From: Ochromonas danica
Taxonomy: Eukaryota > Sar > Chrysophyceae > Chromulinales > Chromulinaceae
Direction of reading: 5' to 3'
NCBI GenBank assembly: GCA_015146655.1
Contig: VKHL01000087.1
Location: forward strand, 57,642-121,641
DNA length: 64,000 nt
The notes under the pieces are model-generated. The model saw nothing but the letters and a program-made list of their open reading frames with translations. It had not been told where the DNA came from and did no database searches. Below are positions 11,687 through 22,450 of the stretch, one piece after another (position 1 is the first letter of the stretch; the number at the start of each line of letters is the position of its first letter). The position numbers and the translations under genes are program-made.

Positions 11687-14600
11687 ATGCAATTTATCAC
11701 GAGCATCACTGAAGTCTTGGAAACCCTTTCCTTAGACAATCACACCTCGATCACTGACGGAGCCGCATTTGCCAATGTTATTGTTTCCAAGGTCAAAGAA
11801 AATCCTAAAGTTCTTCCTCGTTTGGTGCCCAAGCTGGCGGAGCAGGTAAGATACTTTCCTATCATTTTGAGGAAAGATCTTCTAAGTTGAAGTTGCTTTT
11901 CGCGGAGGCTTCCTTGAGCGGAAAGGGCTCTGAGGTCGACGCTGCGGTCGCTGCTTTGAATGCCTTCGAAGCTTTGGCCAACCAAGCCATCGTTCTGGCT
12001 GAGGCTCACTTGTGCGCGCACTTGCCGGTCATGTTGGCTGCTGCCGCCAACAAATTGCCAAAGATCCGTGCTGCTGCCGAGACTGCTGCTCAAGCGGTTG
12101 CCAACAAGATGAATCCCAATGCTGTGCGGGAAATTCTTCCTTATCTGTTTGAGGCCTCCACGGTGGGTCAGGCTTGGCAGACCCGCGCACTTGCTTTGAA
12201 GCTGATCGCTTCATTTGGTGACCATGCTCCTGAGCAACTCGGAAATTCTCTTCCAGAGGTGGGTGGGCATTTATCAATTCAATCTTCGGTCCAACGTTGA
12301 AATGATTTTTCCGATATTGTGCTGTAGGTTGTTCCTCAAGTGACTCTGTCCATGTCCGACACAAAGAAGGAAGTCAACCAGGCGGCTTTCGAAGCTATGA
12401 CTAACTCGTGTAATGTTATTGGAAACAAGGATATTGAACACATGACTGGAAAGATCGTGCGAAGTATTTCTCACCCTGAGGAAGTCCCCGAGATCATGCA
12501 CGCTCTTGCTGGTGTGACCTTCGTGCAGTCTGTCGAAGCTCCTGCTCTCGCCATGGTCGTTCCTCTTCTGATCAGAGGTCTTCGTTCGAAGGTCACTGCT
12601 ACTCGCCGTCAGTCTGCAGTTATTATTGACAATATGAGCAAGCTCGTCGACGACCCCTTGGATGCCGAGCCCTTCTTGCCCACCTTGATGCCAGCTCTCC
12701 AGTTCGCTGCTGATGCTATGTCTGATCCTGAGGCTAGATCTGTAGCTGAGAGAGCTGCTAATCAACTCAACAGACTGCATCACCAATGCGAGGAGGCCAA
12801 ACTCCTCGCTAAGAAGATTGACAAGGAGCAAGTCCTTAACATGTTGAAGGGCCACATCACTGTCTCTGGTTTTGAGGTCGAGCTCAACCATTTGGCTTCT
12901 CTCTGTGTTTCCTTGATGCACATCAAGAAGTTTGAGAAGGATGAGTGGGAGGATATTGTGCCATATATTGCCGCTCTTGCTGGTCAGACTGCTGCGGAGG
13001 GTCTTGTTGGCAAGATCCGTGTTGAGTGCCGCGAAATGGCCAAGCCTTTAACTCCTAAGGACGATGATGATGACGAGGGTGAAGAGCTTTGCAATTGCCA
13101 GTTCACCTTGGCTTATGGTACCAAGATCTTGCTTCATAACACTACTATGCGTCTGAAGCGTGGACACAAGTACGGTTTGTTGGGCGGCAATGAGTCTGGA
13201 AAGACGACTTTGATGAGAGCCATTGCCAACGGGTCCGTTGAGGGCTTTCCTGATCCCAGTTTAGTTCGTACTGTCTTCGTTGAAGCCGATATCTTAGGAG
13301 AATTGTCTCATTTGAGTTGCGTTGACTATATTCTGCAAGATCCTCGCTTGGCTGGTTGCTCTCGTGAGGAAGTCTTGTCTGTCATGGCAAATGTGGGCTT
13401 CACTGACGATGGAAAGGCCAAGCCTCATCATCCTGTCTCCAGTTTGTCCGGTGGATGGAGAATGAAGCTGGCTCTTGCTCGTGCTATGCTTCAGAGAGCA
13501 GATATCCTTCTGCTGGATGAGCCTACCAATCACTTGGATGTCATCAACGTCGCCTGGGTGAAGAACTACATCAACTCTTTGAAGAACGTCACCTGCATCA
13601 TGGTCTCTCATGATTCTGGTTTCCTCAACGACTGCTGCACAGATATCCTTCAGATCGAGAGACTCAAGTTGAAGAAATTCCATGGCAACTTGAACAAGTT
13701 CATTGAACAGAACCCAGATGCTCGTGCTTACTTCAGCATCAAGGAGGCCAAGCTCAAGTTTAAGTTCCCTCAGCCTGGACCTATTGAAGGCATTAAGTCC
13801 AGATCGAAGGCTTTGATGAAAATGAGTCACTGCAACTTCACTTATCCTGGCAACACCACTCCCACTCTCTTCGATATTTCTATTCAAGTTTCGATGGCCT
13901 CTCGAGTTGGTTGTGTCGGTGAGAATGGTGCCGGAAAGTCCACCATGATCAAGCTTCTCACTGGAGAGCTGGTTCCTCAAACTGGTGATGTTTGGAAGCA
14001 TCCAAATGCTCGTGTAGCGTATGTGGCTCAACATGCTTTCCATCATATTGAGAGCCACTTGACCAAGACTGCCAACGAGTATATTCGTTGGAGATATTCC
14101 AACGGCGAAGATAAGGAGTCTTTGGTCAAAGTTAGCATGGTCTTAACAGATGAGGAAGCTCAGTTACAGAAGGAACCCTTCGAAATCCAGTGGATTGACG
14201 AGAACGGAAAGCAGCAAAAGGCCAACAAGGTTGTGGTTGAGTTAGTTGGCAACCGTCGTGAAAATAAGCAAAAAGAGTATGAATATGAGGTGAAGTACAG
14301 AGATGGATCTGAAGGTTATTTAGGATTCAAGACTCTTGTTCGACGTGGTTGGGAGAAGGCCAGCAAGGCGATTGATGCTCGTATCGCTCAGCGATCTGGT
14401 CTTTATGTCAGAACGCTTTCTTCGGCGAACGTTGAAAAGCACTTGGGTGAGTGTGGTCTCTCGCCAGAGTTCGCCACCCACTATCGCATGGCTGCTCTTT
14501 CTGGAGGTCAGAAGGTCAAGGTCGTCTTGGCTGCTGCCATGTGGAATCAGCCTCATATTCTCATCCTTGATGAGCCCACCAACTATTTGGACCGAGAGAG

Positions 14601-14958
14601 TCTTGGTGCGTTGGCTGGAGCCATTCAAGATTACGAAGGTGGTGTAGTCATTATCTCCCACAACAACGAGTTCGTCTCAACATTGTGTCCAGAGGAATGG
14701 GTGATGGACGCTGGCCACCTCACCACTCGCGGTGAAGTGGGATGGATGCTTCGTCAGGATGATAAGATTTCTGATCAACCAGTCATGACTGAAATGATCG
14801 ATGCTCTCGGCAACGTGACCGAAGTGAAAGGTCCTAAGAAGAAGTTGTCCAAGCGCGACGAGAAGGCGGCGCTTAAGATCATTCAGAAGAAGATAAAAGC
14901 TGGACAGGATCTTGATGAAGACGAAGAAGCTCTGGCGATTGAGAATGGTCTGCTCTAA
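11687..14958 (+). CDS. EF3: Translation elongation factor 3 (ABC-F-type ATPase)
   Basis: Three exons, 11687-11845, 11887-12258 and 12328-14958, give 1,053 residues, close to the 1,044 of yeast eEF3. Residues about 1-330 form HEAT repeats. The first ABC domain has Walker A GGNESGKT (about residue 463), signature LSGGW (about 550) and Walker B LLLDEPTNHLD. The second has GENGAGKS (about 708), LSGGQ (about 902) and LILDEPTNYLD. Between Walker A and signature of the second cassette lies the chromodomain-like insertion with KVVVELVGNR and YEVKYRDG that is specific to eEF3. The C-terminus is Lys-rich, as expected for ribosome contact. In fungi eEF3 drives E-site tRNA release during elongation. Outside fungi it occurs in oomycetes, several algae and other protists. 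The first intron is only 41 nt (gtaaga...tctaag), needed because the unspliced frame stops at 11888. Confidence 0.95.
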
Positions 14959-15283
14959 CTCCCAATCATATGTAGATAACCCCGAGAGTCTTAGCAAGTA
15001 ACATCCGTCAATGGTTGCTCTTAGCCAAAGTAAAGTTGTTCTGGTGGGACAATTTTGTGGTGGGTACCATGCTGCGAAGTGGTGCATAATAAACTCGTTA
15101 GTGGAGTTAGTTGAAGGGATGGAATAAGTTAAAAGAGAACACAGCAATGATTGTAGACTTTGATTGATGTGGCAGGTCAGAAAGGTGTTGGAGGTGGTGC
15201 TGGTTAAGGAAGGAGCTAGACAACACTAGACAGACTAATTTATGGTACAAGATGAGGAGGAAGGGAAGTCTATGGTATTGAGA
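14959..15283. other. Convergent intergenic region, eEF3 / MYST acetyltransferase
   Basis: These 325 nt lie between two convergent 3' ends and probably hold both 3' UTRs. No further gene is visible; an overlapping minus-strand open frame is a shadow of the eEF3 end. Confidence 0.5.
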
Positions 15284-16540
15284 CTAAGCTGAACCAGACT
15301 TGGCCCTGCTAGTCTTCTCCGGAGGATGCCAATGCAAACACTCTGACTTGCACAAACGAATGCGATTGGATTCCTGCAGAAAGCTCTCCACCATGGAGTT
15401 GTTCACGGCGATGACGTGCTGGCCCTTCCAGTACTTGATCATATTCAACGAGTGAAGTGTGGACAGAATATCTTCAGTCCGAATCCCTGTCATCTTGCTC
15501 ATCTTCTCGATGCTAATATTACGAAGATTCTCTCGGTCTTGGAAAATGGTCAAGAGCACATAAGCCCAGTAGGATCGGTAGGAAATGCGGCCGAGGTCAG
15601 ACAGCGGCTTCTCTGGAGATCCCACCGTTCCTTCGCGCTTCGTCAGCTCGTAAGAAATAGAAATTAAGAGCTTCCCATATCCCTTTCTTTGATAAGGTGG
15701 GAAGGTGAGGATGCAAGCAAGGTTGTAGTTGTCCTGGGACTGCTTCTCTTTGGAGAAGTAGCCCACGATGTGATGGTGGCCCTGCCCGTCCACCTCGCAG
15801 AGGACATAGAAGAGGAAGGGGTCGACGTCGTAATAGAGTGTCTTGTGGTCTAGAAACAACTTGGAAAGCAGGCAAAGGTTCTGGCAGTATAGTTTGTGTT
15901 CCTTTCCGTCAATCTCGAACATGGAAATGTCATTCTCGCGGTAGATCTGCAGGCCAGGCGGAGACCTCATGTGACACTTCTGCAAGTGGTTGACCAGCGT
16001 GCGCTGCTTCTTCATATACTTGAGACAGAACTCACAGATGTAAAGCTTGTCCTCGCCTGCGTACTCCTCGGGGTAAGGCGAGTAGTACCACGTGTCGATC
16101 TCGTAGCAGCCCAGCACGATGGAGTGGATGTTCTTCACCTTCGTTATCTCCTCGTTCTCCTTCTCCAGAGCCACGAGAAGTGCTTCCTTCTCGTCCTTTT
16201 TGCCGTCTAATGAGGCATCTTCTTGTTTTCGTTTGTTCTTGCGTGCCTTGCCTTCCTGCTGCTCGGCTGAGCCCACCACGACAGTGAGCAGGTCGATGCG
16301 GTCCACAGTCACCCATTCGTCCAGACGACGGTCGAAGTTAGGGTAGTGCACGTAATACTCGAAGTCGTCGTTGGAGAGGTCAGAGTCGGATGCGAGCGAG
16401 TCGGAGGCGCGCCTCTTCTTGAGGGGGCGGATCTCCACGATATCTGCTGGGTGCTGCTGCCCGCTTCTCCACGCAACCATGTATCTCTCACCGATCTCGA
16501 TTGTGCGCCCATGGGCCTTTTTCGCTGGAGCAGCAGCCAT
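15284..16540 (-). CDS. MYST-family histone acetyltransferase (Esa1/Tip60 type)
   Basis: A single exon encodes 418 residues, starting at the Met of [12 protein letters not shown]. An N-terminal chromo-barrel (about residues 15-90, with [16 protein letters not shown]) precedes a charged linker. The MYST domain begins with a C2HC zinc finger (CEFCLKYM...HLQKCH, about 170-195). It then shows [17 protein letters not shown], which contains the lysine that is autoacetylated in the family, the acetyl-CoA loop QRKGYGKLL, and the [10 protein letters not shown] segment carrying the active-site region. The arrangement and size match Esa1/Tip60/MOF, the catalytic subunit of NuA4-type complexes that acetylates histone H4 in the nucleus. 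It is divergent from the NTF2-like gene with only 171 nt between starts, so they share a promoter region. Confidence 0.93.
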   Translation of the reverse strand: MAAAPAKKAHGRTIEIGERYMVAWRSGQQHPADIVEIRPLKKRRASDSLASDSDLSNDDFEYYVHYPNFDRRLDEWVTVDRIDLLTVVVGSAEQQEGKARKNKRKQEDASLDGKKDEKEALLVALEKENEEITKVKNIHSIVLGCYEIDTWYYSPYPEEYAGEDKLYICEFCLKYMKKQRTLVNHLQKCHMRSPPGLQIYRENDISMFEIDGKEHKLYCQNLCLLSKLFLDHKTLYYDVDPFLFYVLCEVDGQGHHHIVGYFSKEKQSQDNYNLACILTFPPYQRKGYGKLLISISYELTKREGTVGSPEKPLSDLGRISYRSYWAYVLLTIFQDRENLRNISIEKMSKMTGIRTEDILSTLHSLNMIKYWKGQHVIAVNNSMVESFLQESNRIRLCKSECLHWHPPEKTSRAKSGSA

Positions 16541-16711
16541 GCTTTCCACTTCGAGTCCTTTGTTTGGGATTTGATTACAAAGAACGACCGCGGGCAAAAT
16601 TGGCGCAAATATGTTAAAATGGCGCGTGAGGGAAATGGCGCTCCGGCGCTTTGTATTGAAGGAGAACATTCCTGCACATCGTCAGCTGTTCAGTATCTTT
16701 CTTTACCTGCA

Positions 16712-17116
16712 ATGGCTGAGCCTGAGTCTCCAATCTCTATTAGTCCCGTTTTGAATGCGCTCCTCAACGACCAGCATGTGCCACTTGAAGAAGTGTTGAA
16801 TCGCTATTTCAGTCCAGAGTACCGCCAGCGGACCAACGGACATTGGGACAATCGCGAGGAATTCCTTGCCCATGCACGCAAGCTGCGCGAGGTCGTCGCC
16901 TCGGCACATGTGGATGTCTTGGATGAGTTGCACGACGGCAACCGCTACGCAGACCGCCACGTTGTGCATGTGGTTAAACGCGATGGCTCCACTGTCGTGC
17001 AGGAGGTCTATCTCTTCGGTCAGGTCGATGAGAGTGGAAGATTCGTGCGCGTGGAGGAGACCACAATGATGCTGGAAGGAGCTGAGGCTGACCGTAGTAT
17101 CGGTAGTGCCAAATGA
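16712..17116 (+). CDS. SnoaL/NTF2-like fold protein
   Basis: A single-exon frame of 134 residues starts at MAEPESPISISP. The first helices (LNALLNDQHVPLEEVLNRYFSPEYRQRT) and the later strands (VDVLDELHDGNRYADRHVVHVV, and VQEVYLFGQVDESGRFVRVEETTMML) have the pattern of the SnoaL-like/NTF2-like alpha-beta roll. Such proteins are common in bacteria and act as small ligand-binding or isomerase-type proteins; the actual substrate cannot be read from the sequence. The frame is open upstream through the divergent MYST gene, but the first plausible Met after the promoter is the one chosen. Bacterial origin by transfer is possible but untested. Confidence 0.65.
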   Translation: MAEPESPISISPVLNALLNDQHVPLEEVLNRYFSPEYRQRTNGHWDNREEFLAHARKLREVVASAHVDVLDELHDGNRYADRHVVHVVKRDGSTVVQEVYLFGQVDESGRFVRVEETTMMLEGAEADRSIGSAK

Positions 17117-17399
17117 GTTTGAAGGGATTACCCTTCTGTGATAATCTCAAGTTATTGGCGATGTTTGTCCGTATGTACCGTAGGTGATGTGATGAGTAAT
17201 CTAATTAATGAGAAGGCAATCGCAGAAATAGCCGTTTCTAGATTACATGCAGTAGACTATGTTGTTGTTATACACTGTTGCGGCTTGTGTTGGCATTTTT
17301 TTATTTTGACATTTTGTCCCAGAACGGCAAAATGGCGCACATTTAACTTCACGCAACGGGTCTTCAGCAGCAGTTGTTTTCATCAAGTGAGGTGAGGCA

Positions 17400-17705
17400 A
17401 TGGTGTGTGAGTCGTGTCAAAGCAAGCTCTCCAAGGTGATTGTCCCAGACAAGTGGAAAGCTGGCGCGAGGAATGTAGTGGCCGTGGGTGGGGTTAAAGC
17501 CGGAAAGACGAATCGCCTGCTCGCCGCCGCGAAGAAGGACGGCGGCAGTCCCTGGATCCCCGACGAGAGCCGATGTCGTATTTGTCGCTCTAAAGTTCAA
17601 GCTAACCTCCACTACTGCAATGACTGCGCGCACAAAAAGGGGATCTGTGCGATGTGCGGCAAGAAGACTGTGGACACCTCCTCCTATCGGATGACCCTCA
17701 CCTGA
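17400..17705 (+). CDS. CRIPT: CRIPT homologue (cysteine-rich, Zn-binding)
   Basis: One exon encodes 101 residues that match CRIPT along the whole length: MVCESCQSKLSKVIVPDKWK at the start, KDGARN-like KAGARN next, then three further CxxC pairs (CRICRSK, CNDCAHKKG, CAMCGKK) and the C-terminal DTSSYRMTLT. CRIPT was named for binding PDZ domains of PSD-95 in animals; its wide eukaryotic distribution reflects a conserved role that has been linked to the spliceosome. Eight Cys arranged in four CxxC knuckles suggest two zinc sites. It lies 283 nt after the NTF2-like gene on the same strand; the gap contains aaaatggcgc at 17329-17338. Confidence 0.95.
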   Translation: MVCESCQSKLSKVIVPDKWKAGARNVVAVGGVKAGKTNRLLAAAKKDGGSPWIPDESRCRICRSKVQANLHYCNDCAHKKGICAMCGKKTVDTSSYRMTLT

Positions 17706-18292
17706 GTGAGACATAAGGAGGAGGAGGAGGAGCTGGCGGTGGTGCTGTGGGAAGTTTGGAGGATTTTCTATGGTTGCTTATAGTGCGCGAAGCTTGTGAA
17801 TAGTGTGTATACATAGAAAGAGAGGCAGTGAGGCTGCTGAGAAGAGCTTCTGCTGTTCTTGATTGCTTGCCACGGTGTCTCGTGAAAGGCTTTCATTTCA
17901 AATGAGATTAGCTGTGTGCTTTGGTGGTCGGGATAGAGTCAGAGGTCGGGACGACTGACAGTAAAGTTAAGAAGACCATTGTTCCCCCACAGTGTTGAGT
18001 CAATCTGCTCTGTTGCATAAGTGGTTTAGACACGCTCCTGGCACAGTTGAGAGAGAACGTTGAAGAGACCAGCACTGTATGGGTGCATATCATAGGCTAG
18101 AAATACGACAACCATAAAGCACGAACACCAAAGCAAGACAAGGTGTAGTAATTGTTGTGATGCGCGCGGCATCAATTGCGCGTGATGGCAATAATTCTAA
18201 GTGAGGGTTGGGCAAATCAAATCAGATCTCAGCTGATAACTAACTTCCATCTCGATTTGGACTTCTCCTCGAGCGATCTGGGATCTTTCGAA
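17706..18292. other. Intergenic region CRIPT / kinesin
   Basis: This 587-nt gap between two plus-strand genes contains a short GGA-repeat run at about 17718-17732 and otherwise unique sequence. I find no gene with domain signal on either strand. Confidence 0.5.
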
Positions 18293-20673
18293 ATGGCGAT
18301 GGCCAAAACATCGTGGGCCATCGCTACATACTTGCGAATCAGGCCTCTTCCACGAGAAGCTTCACCAAGCATCGAGTACAATGTCCAAAGTGAGCCCTGC
18401 TGATTGCTTTTCCCTTTTCGCCTTCTGTCTGTACTGATCCTCTGTTTGCACTGGGATTGATTCTGCGCCGATGTTGTTGGTGGTGACGCAGATGTCACAC
18501 TGGAGGATGAGAGCAAGCGTGCGGTGGTGGAGCTGACCATTCCCTTTGACGCAGACCCTGGCCTCGTCCACAACAACAGCCTCACGGGAAGCCTGCGCTA
18601 TGAGTTCGACGAGGTCTTCAACCCCAAGACCAGTCAAGATGCTGTCTTCCTCTCTGTGGCCAAGTCGAAGGTGCTCGACGTCATCGAGGGGATCAACTGC
18701 ACAATCTTCGCCTACGGACAGACCGGCTCTGGGTAAGTCGCCGCCTTCACTCCCTCACCTCGCAAGTCACCCTGACAATATCCTTGGTGTTAAAGAAAAA
18801 CATACTCCATCTGTGGGGGGGACACTTATCAGGAGCGAGGCCTCATTCCCAGAACCATCACATTGCTATTTCACACTCTCAAACAGCGATCCGCGGAGTT
18901 GAGGTACAAGTGTGTGGTCTCTTTCACAGAGATCTACAAGGAGACTGTGTATGACCTATTGGACGAGACGAAGCGGTCCACCCCCATTGATGCGTGGAGC
19001 AGTGTTCAGATTTACGAAGCAGAGAATGGGATTGTCTTGAGGAATTTGAATGTCTTCGAGGCGTCCACGGAGCAGGAGGCGCTGCGGCTTTTCTTCCTAG
19101 GGACTGCCAATCGTATCACTTCAAACACAGCTATGAACCTCGTCTCTTCGCGGTCGCATGCTATCTTCACTCTTGTTGTGGAGACTGAGGGCATGAAGGA
19201 CAGCCGCACGGTCTACACTTCCGGCAAAGTGAACCTCGTTGACTTGGCCGGCTCTGAGCGGATGTATAAGATGACTAACACCGCTGAGAGTATTAAAGAA
19301 GCGAAGTCGATCAACCTCTCCCTTCACTTCCTCGAGCAGGTCATTCTTTGTCTGCGGGAGCAAGCCTCGCAGAATCGTGCGGCGGGCCACGTCTTCATTC
19401 CGTATCGCAATTCGGTGCTGACCAACATGCTGCGAGATAGTCTCGGAGGCAATTGCAAGAGCTCGTTTTTGCTCACAATCAGCGCGGAGAAGCAACATTT
19501 CGAAGAGAGTGTCGCCACGTGTCGCTTCGGGCAACGCTGTGGAGAAGTTCGTGTGAATGTGCGTGCCAACAGCGAAATCGGTCTTTCGGATCAACTCAGG
19601 GACATGACTGCGAAGCTCAAAGCTGTTGAAAGACAGCTCATGGCAGCTGAAGAGCAGAACATGGCAGTGGAGACGCTGTTGAAGGAAGAGCGCCTGCAGA
19701 GAGCGGCGCAGACTCAATTGCGCTCTCTCTCTGTCAGTGAGAAGGCCAGCTGCACCAACTGCGTGCAGGAATTACTCAACAGTGCGCGAATTTTCACCGA
19801 GCAGATTGATATCTCTGCCTTTAATCCAGGGAAGAGTGAAGAGATTAAGAGTGCCTCTGAACTCGTGGTGGAGCGATCTCAGGTACTCTGTAGTGTAGTT
19901 CAACACATAGTCTATGCATGCTTCTTGTTCCGCCTTCCATTCTTATTATGACCGTGATTGATTGATTGATTTCGGTAGGATGTGCTGTACAAGGTGGTGG
20001 AGGGTATGGACAAAGCGGTGTTGGTCGAGCTAAGTACCGCGTTGGGAGGGCTGGTGCAGAGCATCTTTATAGAGTTTCAATTAGCGAAGAAGGAGCAAGC
20101 CTTTAGCGAGTTGCAACAGAAACAAAATCAAGCAGCTGAGCAACAACGCAAAGACTATGAGGTCCATCTCACGGACTTGCTGCATGGTCTTGATGACCTG
20201 TCCACACTGCCCCGATTGCCTGACACTGTCGTTCGAGTGCTCAAAGCAGGGGGAATCTTCATCAAGAAAGACCGCATGGGGCGAGACACAGTGCGATGGC
20301 TGGTCATTAGCGATGATCTGAGGTCTCTCTCATGGAGACCTGTCATAGACGGTGGAAGCAGTGCTAACAAGACTCACAGCGCACCCTTCCATGAGTTTCA
20401 ATGGTCAGTGCTTATATTTGATTTGATTTTTAACTTGCCATATTTTAATAAGTTCTCTATTCTATTCGTGTCCATTACTGTGGTAGCTTGGAGGTTGATA
20501 CCAAGACTGAAGGAGAGGTGAGCTTTTGGCTGCGACCTGCTCCTGGTGCTCAGCATGCGAAGCCTTTACATCTTCAATATGCTGATCGACGAGATGGGGC
20601 GCAGCAAGTCACAGCAGCAGATTGGATACGTGCGTTGCATTATTTCATCATGAAGAACCGCGCTGCACTGTAA
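18293..20673 (+). CDS. Kinesin-9 family motor (KIF6/KIF9-like) with C-terminal PH-like domain
   Basis: Five exons, 18293-18389, 18492-18732, 18796-19882, 19979-20403 and 20487-20673, give 678 residues. The motor domain (about 1-345) starts with [10 protein letters not shown]. The P-loop GQTGSGKT is split by intron 2, switch I is [11 protein letters not shown] and switch II is VDLAGSER. The [10 protein letters not shown] and [21 protein letters not shown] segments are typical of kinesin-9, whose members move along axonemal doublets in cilia and flagella. A coiled coil follows (about 385-560). The last 105 residues, beginning [21 protein letters not shown] and ending with DWIRALHYF, read as a pleckstrin-homology-like fold, which could target membrane or a cargo. 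The shorter total length compared with human KIF6/KIF9 and the PH-like tail are unusual. Confidence 0.88.
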
Positions 20674-20797
20674 GAGTCGCATCTCCAGGACCTTATCCTT
20701 CTCTTTGATAATTAGCCTAGTGTATCCTCTGGTTGTAATCACTGTACATAATAATCTAACACTAGCCATTAGTCTACTGTTCAATACTATTTTGCTG

Positions 20798-21856
20798 CTA
20801 TTGAGGATTGCTATGATAGTTGATATCCACACTGTGCTGGGTACCTAGTAGGCTGTTGTATATTTCTTCCTCTTGTTCTTCATTTTCTTCGTGGGGATTG
20901 TCGCGAGTCCGTCTCGCATCACTAAAGAAGATCCTGACCACAGAGTCCTCTGCCGAGCTATGGCGAAGAGAGGCCGAGTCGTACCCGACATATAAGCTAT
21001 CATAGATGTCAAAGTTGCTATACTTTGCTTGTAATTGAGCGAGATAATCTTCCGAGAATGTGCTTTCATCCTCGCTGACAAGATGGTAGTATCTGGTAGA
21101 CCTCCACAGCAGATACAAGATGCAGAGGCTGGGCAGCACCTCTGTTAGGAGGAAGAAGACCATCACCACCCATGATGTACGCTTATGCTCGCCATTAAAG
21201 CTAATTTCCGCGGCTGAATGGGAAAAGACCAAACCGCTGCCAAGCAAAGCTAAATAGGTGGATCTGCCCAGGAAGCAGCACACCAGGATCCAGTTGATCA
21301 CCCTGAAGTTGTCAATGGAACGTGGCAGCAACAACTGAGCTTCGTCTTCAGCATGCAATGAGACAAAGCGATGGCCAAAGAAGCCCACAAGAAGAGCAGT
21401 GAGTGCATCGAGAAAGATCGCGTAAGTCATGTAGAGGCCGTAGACTGTGTTGCCGTGTGTGTCCACGTCATTCATCAAGCACCCTATTGTCAAGTCTAGT
21501 CCCAGAAAGACCGCATTTGAAACGATCCAGATCCGCCAAGGCCACTTTCCGTAATGCCGATTTGCAGAGGCGCTAATGTAAAAGACGGAGAGCAAGGAGA
21601 GAGCCGCGAAAATTAGCCACACGGGCAGATAGTAGCACAGAGTGAAGATGATAGAAGGGGCATAAGAAGGAGTGGTGACTTTTGCCCAAAATATAGCCCT
21701 TAACAAGGCCGCAAAAGTCATAAAGAAAATGATTCCATTTCTGTAGTTGACAATACGATTGCGCTGCCAGAAGATATCAACCAATTGTTTGACCTCCGCG
21801 CAGAAGAGGATGGAGTAAATCATTGTGAGACAAAAAGCAATATAATCCCAGGCCAT
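20798..21856 (-). CDS. Seven-transmembrane THH1/TOM1/TOM3-like protein
   Basis: One exon encodes 352 residues with about seven hydrophobic spans between residues 5 and 265 and a cytosolic acidic tail of about 85 residues. The organisation (two spans, a basic loop with NRHYGKWPWRIW, then further spans) and overall length resemble the THH1/TOM1/TOM3 domain found in plants, oomycetes and animal GPR137-like proteins. Plant TOM1 sits in the vacuolar membrane. GPR137 proteins are lysosomal. The function here is not known. The assignment rests on topology and general pattern, not on a diagnostic motif. It converges with the kinesin gene, 124 nt between stop codons. Confidence 0.6.
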   Translation of the reverse strand: MAWDYIAFCLTMIYSILFCAEVKQLVDIFWQRNRIVNYRNGIIFFMTFAALLRAIFWAKVTTPSYAPSIIFTLCYYLPVWLIFAALSLLSVFYISASANRHYGKWPWRIWIVSNAVFLGLDLTIGCLMNDVDTHGNTVYGLYMTYAIFLDALTALLVGFFGHRFVSLHAEDEAQLLLPRSIDNFRVINWILVCCFLGRSTYLALLGSGLVFSHSAAEISFNGEHKRTSWVVMVFFLLTEVLPSLCILYLLWRSTRYYHLVSEDESTFSEDYLAQLQAKYSNFDIYDSLYVGYDSASLRHSSAEDSVVRIFFSDARRTRDNPHEENEEQEEEIYNSLLGTQHSVDINYHSNPQ

Positions 21857-22450
21857 GGTCTTCTAAATTTCCTCTCCAAGGGAGAAAGGAAGATAAATTA
21901 GATTAGATTACGCTTTGTTTGGGTGATGATGACGATTGCGAGACAGCGAGAGAGAAAGATAGGCCCAACCCTCCCCTGTTCAAACTCCAACTTTCAGACT
22001 TTGAACTTGATCTCTCGACCAGCTGCCACAGTACTGTACTTGTAAAATGTGGCGGGGAAGGGCAGACTGAATTTGCTAACTCTAGTCTAACTCTAACACT
22101 AACTCTAACACTTACACTTACACTTACACTTACACTTACACTAACACTAACACTAACACTAACACTAACACTAACACTAACACTAACACTAACACTAACA
22201 CTAACACTAACACTTACACTAATACTTACACTAACACTAACACTAATATTCCATCATCATCGTCGGATCACGACAGGAAGTCAAAGATGAGGACAGCTAT
22301 CTCTTATACACTTTGTTCTGCCTTTCAATTAATAATGACATGACGGCAGTTATTCATAGTAATTACATTAAGACATTAAGAGAAAGACAATTGTTTTTTG
22401 TAACTCCACACGATGAAACCTAAACAATCTTTTAGAAGTGATACATCTCC
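21857..22450. other. Intergenic region containing a hexamer repeat block
   Basis: This 594-nt region lies upstream of the THH1/TOM1-like start and beyond the 3' end of the charged SANT-like gene. Its central part is the CTAACA/CTTACA repeat listed separately. The long Leu-Thr open frame over the repeat is an artefact of the repeat. Confidence 0.6.
22077..22247. repeat. Tandem hexamer repeat (CTAACA/CTTACA)n
   Basis: About 28 units of a 6-nt repeat occur: first ctaact/ctaaca variants, then a run of cttaca, then a long run of ctaaca, with a few variants at the end. On the other strand this reads TGTTAG/TGTAAG. It is close to, but not the same as, the TTAGGG telomere type. The clustered arrangement of variants suggests local slippage or unequal exchange. 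Confidence 0.9.

Noticed and set aside
12274-12921. Long minus-strand open frame opposite eEF3 (215 codons), and a similar one at 13294-14058
   Set aside because: They lie exactly opposite conserved eEF3 coding sequence, have no domain signal and mirror the codon pattern of the real gene.
21919-22290. Open frame of Leu-Thr repeats
   Set aside because: It is produced by the hexamer repeat; a 6-nt unit without stop keeps any frame open.
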